This document shows, in pieces, positions 5,991 through 8,811 of a stretch of DNA of 8,811 nt; within the stretch, counting starts at the first letter, position 1; every line of letters starts with the position of its first letter. The DNA is from Leptolyngbyaceae cyanobacterium M65_K2018_010 (GTDB lineage: Bacteria; Cyanobacteriota; Cyanobacteriia; Phormidesmidales; Phormidesmidaceae): contig DVEE01000038.1 in the NCBI GenBank assembly GCA_015295885.1, positions 1 through 8,811 of the forward strand, given 5' to 3'. The position numbers and the translations under genes are program-made. Under the pieces are notes generated by a model. That model was given only the letters and a program-made list of their open reading frames with translations, was not told the origin of the DNA and did no database searches.

Positions 5991-6493
5991 TCAACCGGTA
6001 CCTGGGCGGCATGGGGTGCAAACTTGGTCTGCCAGTAGCGGCGAATGCGATCGGCCGCCGCCGCCATGGCCGCCGCCGCCGGGGGCTGACCCAGAGTGCG
6101 GAAGACCTGCAATTCTAACCCCTTCAGCCCCAACTCCTGCCCATTGCCTGGATAGCGGGGTTGCAAAACAAAGTGAACATGATAAGGCGGTTGGTCTACC
6201 CAGAGGCTAATGTAAACTCGCTCGGCCTGCATCGCCTGGGCAATCGATTCTGACATCTGTTGCAAAAACGGCCCTAAAGAGGCCGCCTCAGCCATGGACA
6301 GATCCCAGAGGTTTTCCCGATGGGTGCGGGTTTTTACCACCACTGAACCGAGGCCGTAGGGACCTACGCAATGATCTGCTATCCACCAGGGATTAGCCGC
6401 AATGACGCCGCCTGGAACCGGTTCAAGGCCCGCCAATATTCGACAGGCTAAGCAATCCGAGTGTTCAGGGGAAAGCCCTTCTTGCTGAGGCAT
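5981..6493 (-). CDS. HIT-like domain protein with incomplete histidine triad
   Basis: HIT proteins are nucleotide hydrolases or transferases acting on AMP-linked substrates such as Ap4A. From ATG 6493 the product is 170 aa: SDCLACRILAG with a Cys-x2-Cys pair (14, 17), then IADHCVGPYGLGSVVVKTRTH (His58 in the usual PxxH-like position), a helix (about 66-90), and the triad region YHVHFVLQP (104-112). A canonical triad reads H-x-H-x-H; here the third His is Val109. This HxHFV form appears in a HIT-related group with an N-terminal CxxC, so it is probably a subfamily trait rather than decay; activity is uncertain. Starts at 6511, 6523 and 6571 are also open and none has a strong Shine-Dalgarno. 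The longest would cover a palindrome at 6537-6551, which argues against it. It is the first gene of a likely operon with dtd. Confidence 0.75.
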   Translation of the reverse strand: MPQQEGLSPEHSDCLACRILAGLEPVPGGVIAANPWWIADHCVGPYGLGSVVVKTRTHRENLWDLSMAEAASLGPFLQQMSESIAQAMQAERVYISLWVDQPPYHVHFVLQPRYPGNGQELGLKGLELQVFRTLGQPPAAAAMAAAADRIRRYWQTKFAPHAAQVPVECE

Positions 6494-6536
6494 AGGACTC
6501 GACCAGACCATCCTAAAGACCATTATCGCCAGGCCT

Positions 6537-6551
6537 AATTTAGCGCTAATT
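6537..6551. promoter_or_regulatory. Palindrome TTAGCGCTAA upstream of the HIT-like gene
   Basis: AATTTAGCGCTAATT contains the perfect 10-bp palindrome TTAGCGCTAA (6540-6549). It lies in the gap between the divergent HIT-like and PrxQ genes. A regulator site is plausible; a short palindrome like this can also be chance. Confidence 0.35.
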
Positions 6552-6604
6552 CCCCTGGGTGTAGCAAGCACTAGAGGGATCGGGGCACTAAACCATGGCC
6601 AGGG

Positions 6605-6619
6605 AGTTTAACGTAAACT
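6605..6619. promoter_or_regulatory. Inverted repeat AGTTTA-ACG-TAAACT upstream of prxQ
   Basis: Perfect 6-bp arms (6605-6610 and 6614-6619) around ACG, 41 bases before the preferred PrxQ start at 6661. A further TAAAC half-site follows at about 6624. The symmetry and AT-rich arms resemble a dimer operator, and peroxiredoxin genes are commonly redox- or metal-regulated; the link is inference. It would lie inside coding sequence if the ATG at 6595 were used. Confidence 0.4.
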
Positions 6620-6660
6620 TTAGTAAACAGAATTTTCAGTCCTTTGAATCTATTGGATCT

Positions 6661-7209
6661 ATGAGTCGTCGTTTAAGACAGGCCCTGTTATTGCTCGGTG
6701 TAATGGTCTTAACCTGGGTGCTCTCCCCGAGCCCCGCCATGGCCCTGGGGGGCGAGCAAATCCCCTTAGATACTCCTGCCCCTGACTTTACCCTGCCAAC
6801 TAACAGTGGGGATGGATCGGTCTCTTTATCAGACTTTCAAGGTCAGTGGGTGGTTTTATACTTTTACCCAAGGGACTTCACGTCCGGCTGTACCCTGGAA
6901 GCCCAACGATTTCAGAGGGATTTACCCGCCTACCGGGCTAGAAATGCCCAAGTCGTTGGCGTCAGTGCGGATAGCGTTGATTCCCATGCCGACTTCTGCG
7001 ACGCTGAGGGGCTGGAATTTCCCCTGCTGTCAGATCCCGACGGTCGTGTCAGTAAGACCTACGGTTCATGGCTGGGGGCTGCTTCATTACGCCATACTTA
7101 CCTGATTGACCCCGCTGGCCTACTGCGGGCCCGTTTCCTGGGGGTGCGCCCAGTCCTCCATAGCCAGGAAGTTCTGGCAACCCTAGATGAGCTTCAGAAA
7201 CCGGTCTGA
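6661..7209 (+). CDS. Exported PrxQ/BCP-type peroxiredoxin
   Basis: Thiol peroxidase that reduces H2O2 and organic peroxides, normally recycled by thioredoxin. From ATG 6661 it has 182 aa: signal peptide 1-28 (basic MSRRLRQ, hydrophobic core, cleavage after AMA), so it acts in the periplasm or thylakoid lumen. The AhpC/TSA thioredoxin fold follows, with LDTPAPDFTLP, then VVLYFYPRDFTSGCTLE containing the peroxidatic Cys77. The common second Cys five residues later is Gln here; instead Cys113 (HADFCDAEGL) lies 36 residues on, the spacing known for PrxQ proteins whose resolving Cys is in helix 3. The usual Pro before Gly-Cys is Ser75. Later motifs: FPLLSDPDGRVSKTYG and RHTYLIDPAG. ATG 6595 opens the same frame but adds 22 residues with no signal-like character and covers a palindrome. 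Divergent from the HIT-like gene. Confidence 0.92.
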   Translation: MSRRLRQALLLLGVMVLTWVLSPSPAMALGGEQIPLDTPAPDFTLPTNSGDGSVSLSDFQGQWVVLYFYPRDFTSGCTLEAQRFQRDLPAYRARNAQVVGVSADSVDSHADFCDAEGLEFPLLSDPDGRVSKTYGSWLGAASLRHTYLIDPAGLLRARFLGVRPVLHSQEVLATLDELQKPV

Positions 7210-7447
7210 AGCCAGGTAGGTGGGTGCAATTAATGTAGAAGATGCGGTTGGTGGAGGGGGTGGAACTCTCTGCCTCAGGGCTTCGTCGTCAGCGGCACAG
7301 TTCCCAGACTCCCTTCTTACCCTCATCGACCACCTACTTAGCAACGGAAATTAGGCAGGGTTTGGGGAAGCTCAGAGTTGTCTGATCCAAAGGCCGTGCA
7401 CCAGATCCTTTTTGAGGGCAAATTGCTCCCGCAGGCTGGGACCTTGG

Positions 7448-7512
7448 CTGGGTTTTCAAACCCAGTTTATGGCTTGACATAAAGGACTTTATGCCCTGGG
7501 GGTTTCACCCCC
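7448..7512. promoter_or_regulatory. Three consecutive perfect hairpins with alternative pairings
   Basis: Hairpin 1: CTGGGTTT (7448-7455) with AAACCCAG (7458-7465). Hairpin 2: CATAAAG (7478-7484) with CTTTATG (7487-7493). Hairpin 3: GGGGGT (7498-7503) with ACCCCC (7507-7512). All arms are perfect. Alternatives also exist: CCCAG (7461-7465) can pair with a second CTGGG (7496-7500), and CATAAA (7478-7483) with an upstream TTTATG (7466-7471), so forming one set breaks another. The region starts about 260 bases before the caspase-gene ATG. It could be an RNA switch in that leader or part of a folded mobile repeat; no T-tract follows hairpin 3. Confidence 0.5.
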
Positions 7513-7658
7513 CTGAAGGGAAATTACCCGCTTAGCTACAGTAAAGTCGTAAATGCGTTTAAAGGGTTGATTTTATCCCTGCTTCCAGGTTCTTAACTGG
7601 CTTGTTTTAGCTAGGTAATTCAGGAGCTAGAGGTTAACAATAAATCAGACCAGGTCGA

Positions 7659-7682
7659 TCACTCTCTACCGGTGCAGAGTGA
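7659..7682 (+). promoter_or_regulatory. Hairpin / dyad just upstream of the caspase gene
   Basis: TCACTCT (7659-7665) and AGAGTGA (7676-7682) form a 7-bp perfect inverted repeat around a 10-base loop containing ACCGGT. It ends 24 bases before the ATG, directly before the weak AGGG ribosome site (7693-7696). It could act as an operator or as a leader hairpin limiting translation. Confidence 0.45.
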
Positions 7683-7706
7683 AACGCTAAACAGGGTGCT
7701 CATAAA

Positions 7707-8811
7707 ATGTCACGGGATGCGCTGGTTGTTGGCATCAACGTCTATCAACATCTACCTAGTCTGAACGCCCCGGCCCATGATGCCGAGGCAGTAGCTCGCT
7801 GCTTGGAGAGCTTTGGGGAATGTCGAGTATTGCGAATGCCAGAGGCCATTTGCCATCAAAAGCCTGCCATCAGCCAACAGTCAGGGGTCACTACCCCAAT
7901 GTTAGAAGAGGCCCTGATTCGCCTGTTCAAACCAGCGGGTAAAAACATTCCTCAGACCGCTATTTTTTACTATTCTGGCCACGGGCTGCAGCGCCACGCC
8001 GGCATTCAGGAGGGCTATCTGGCCACCAGTGATGCCAATCCGACGGCGGGCCACTACGGGCTATCGCTTTATTGGTTGCGGCGGTTGCTGCAGGAGAGCC
8101 CGGTGCGGCAGCGGGTGATAATCCTCGACTGCTGTAATAGTGGAGAATTCTTCAATATCCTGGAGGCCGATCCGGGGGCCAAAGCGGGCACCGATCGCCT
8201 ATTTATGGCAGCTTCTCGGGAATATGAAGCCGCCTATGAGGCCCTCGATGGTAGCCACAGTGTGTTTACGAAGGCCCTACTGGCTGGGCTTAACCCCTAC
8301 AAGGTGAAAGGGGGACTGGTCAACGGCCATTCCTTGACCGACGCCGTCACTCGCCAGTTGAAGGGAGAACTGCAACAACCGCTTTTTGAAAGTTCCGGTG
8401 GGGAAATTGTCCTGACTCGCCTGGCTGGAGTGGCACCGGCGATCCCGGGTCCGACAAAAACCTCTACTTTGGAGCAACTCAAACACCTAAGCTACGGCTT
8501 TTGTCCCTTTCAGGGATTAGCTCCCTTTGATACCTCCCATGCCAGCTTATTTTTTGGTCGCGAGGCTCTCACCCAAACCCTGGTGGAACAGGTGAGTGAC
8601 GGGCGCTTTTGCGCCCTCATTGGCGCATCTGGGGTGGGCAAAACGTCCCTGCTGCGGGCGGGGTTAATACACCACCTCAACCAACAAAGCCTTTCGGACC
8701 GTCACCCCAACTGGGATATCCGGTACCTCACCCCAGGCCCAGCCCCCTTAACCAGTCTGGCCGAAGCCTTCGTAGACCCCGAGGTGAAAGGCATTCAACG
8801 GGCCGAGCAGA
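7707..8811 (+). CDS. Caspase (peptidase C14)-nSTAND1 NTPase fusion, 5' part
   Basis: At least 368 codons, cut by the window edge. Start: first ATG after the in-frame TGA at 7680-7682, with a weak AGGG site. Residues 1 to about 235 are a caspase-like domain: RDALVVGINVYQHLPSLNAP, then IFYYSGHGLQ with catalytic His92, and VIILDCCNSG with catalytic Cys143 (the DxCxSG form of metacaspase/orthocaspase proteins), followed by FMAASREYEAAYEA, the strand after the catalytic Cys. A linker leads to residue 266, where CPFQGLAPF, LFFGRE (281-286) and the Walker A GASGVGKTS (306-314) mark the start of an nSTAND1 NTPase. Such proteins usually end in WD40 or TPR repeats that sense a signal; that half is not visible. 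Known relatives belong to prokaryotic conflict or regulated cell death systems; the trigger and target of this one are unknown. There is no signal peptide, so it is cytosolic. Confidence 0.93.
   Translation, partial: MSRDALVVGINVYQHLPSLNAPAHDAEAVARCLESFGECRVLRMPEAICHQKPAISQQSGVTTPMLEEALIRLFKPAGKNIPQTAIFYYSGHGLQRHAGIQEGYLATSDANPTAGHYGLSLYWLRRLLQESPVRQRVIILDCCNSGEFFNILEADPGAKAGTDRLFMAASREYEAAYEALDGSHSVFTKALLAGLNPYKVKGGLVNGHSLTDAVTRQLKGELQQPLFESSGGEIVLTRLAGVAPAIPGPTKTSTLEQLKHLSYGFCPFQGLAPFDTSHASLFFGREALTQTLVEQVSDGRFCALIGASGVGKTSLLRAGLIHHLNQQSLSDRHPNWDIRYLTPGPAPLTSLAEAFVDPEVKGIQRAEQ

Larger units (their letters stand above)
7210..7706. other. 497-bp intergenic region with hairpins, no convincing gene
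   Basis: No plausible start-to-stop gene with a ribosome site is seen. The left part (7210-7340) shows nothing definite. The middle (7341-7466) is open on the minus strand for 42 codons without a usual start; the segment reads NLPSKRIWCTAFGSDNSELP, and an overlapping minus frame (7375-7455) reads LREQFALKKDLVHGLWIRQL. Such protein-like snatches in an otherwise non-coding gap may be a gene relic or a dispersed repeat. Then come three consecutive hairpins (7448-7512), an AT-rich stretch (7540-7650) and a hairpin just before the caspase gene (7659-7682). There is a TTGACA at 7474-7479, but no -10 box follows at the right distance. Confidence 0.6.

Noticed and set aside
6595..6660. Peroxiredoxin start at ATG 6595
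   Set aside because: The added 22 residues put a polar stretch before a typical signal peptide and would turn a perfect inverted repeat into coding sequence; ATG 6661 is simpler. Neither start has a strong ribosome site, so some doubt remains.
7217..7337. Complementary GTAGGTGG (7217-7224) and CCACCTAC (7330-7337) as ends of a mobile element
   Set aside because: Only 8 bp match, no target-site duplication flanks them and nothing transposase-like lies between; likely chance.
7448..7465. T-arm of a tRNA
   Set aside because: The loop is 8 bases without the GTTCRA pattern, and no acceptor, D or anticodon arms can be placed around it.
7474..7502. TTGACA as the -35 box of a promoter for the caspase gene
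   Set aside because: The sequence 16-18 bases downstream is G-rich with no -10 resemblance; TTGACA is also partly an arm of a hairpin.
8277..8486. Minus-strand open frames of 60-70 codons inside the caspase gene
   Set aside because: They lie wholly within a well-supported gene on the other strand and show no domain or ribosome site.

Overview
The window looks like chromosomal DNA of a filamentous-type cyanobacterium. Direct support is four exact copies of the HIP1 octamer GCGATCGC (77, 2459, 4603, 5805), a density typical of many cyanobacterial genomes and far above chance. The gene content agrees: a DUF1997 protein, a compact SpoIID/LytB protein in an organism with no other sign of sporulation, an exported PrxQ and a caspase/STAND fusion. 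The genus cannot be fixed from the sequence; a Leptolyngbya-like relative is only a guess.

Layout. 1-326: possible tail of an upstream gene, a stable hairpin and a perfect 11-bp tandem repeat. 327-998 (+): four-helix membrane protein of unknown function. 1197-2459 (+): secreted SpoIID/LytB-domain protein, probably peptidoglycan-active. 2511-3101 (-): DUF1997 protein, convergent with the previous gene. 3102-3358: divergent regulatory gap with two consecutive hairpins. 3359-3607 (+): small 82-aa protein whose end overlaps murG. 3594-4688 (-): murG. 4765-5541 (+): exported NTF2-like protein, divergent from murG. 5538-5990 (-) and 5981-6493 (-): dtd and, upstream of it, a HIT-like gene, overlapping by 10 bp in one likely operon. 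6661-7209 (+): exported PrxQ-type peroxiredoxin. 7210-7706: a 497-bp gap with unusual hairpin structure. 7707-8811 (+): 5' part of a caspase-nSTAND1 gene that runs off the right edge.

The genes up to about 7209 look like ordinary cyanobacterial housekeeping: envelope (murG, SpoIID-like), translation quality control (dtd), nucleotide metabolism or signalling (HIT-like) and peroxide defence (PrxQ). They are packed tightly, with two convergent stop-codon overlaps and one co-directional overlap.

The accessory part is the right end. The last gene joins a peptidase C14 (caspase-like) domain with an intact His/Cys dyad to a STAND NTPase with an intact Walker A motif. That architecture belongs to bacterial conflict and regulated-death signalling. 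Its sensor half lies outside the window. The gap before it holds three consecutive perfect hairpins whose arms can also pair with each other in alternative ways, which is the most unusual non-coding structure seen. I see no CRISPR array, tRNA, rRNA, complete insertion sequence or origin.
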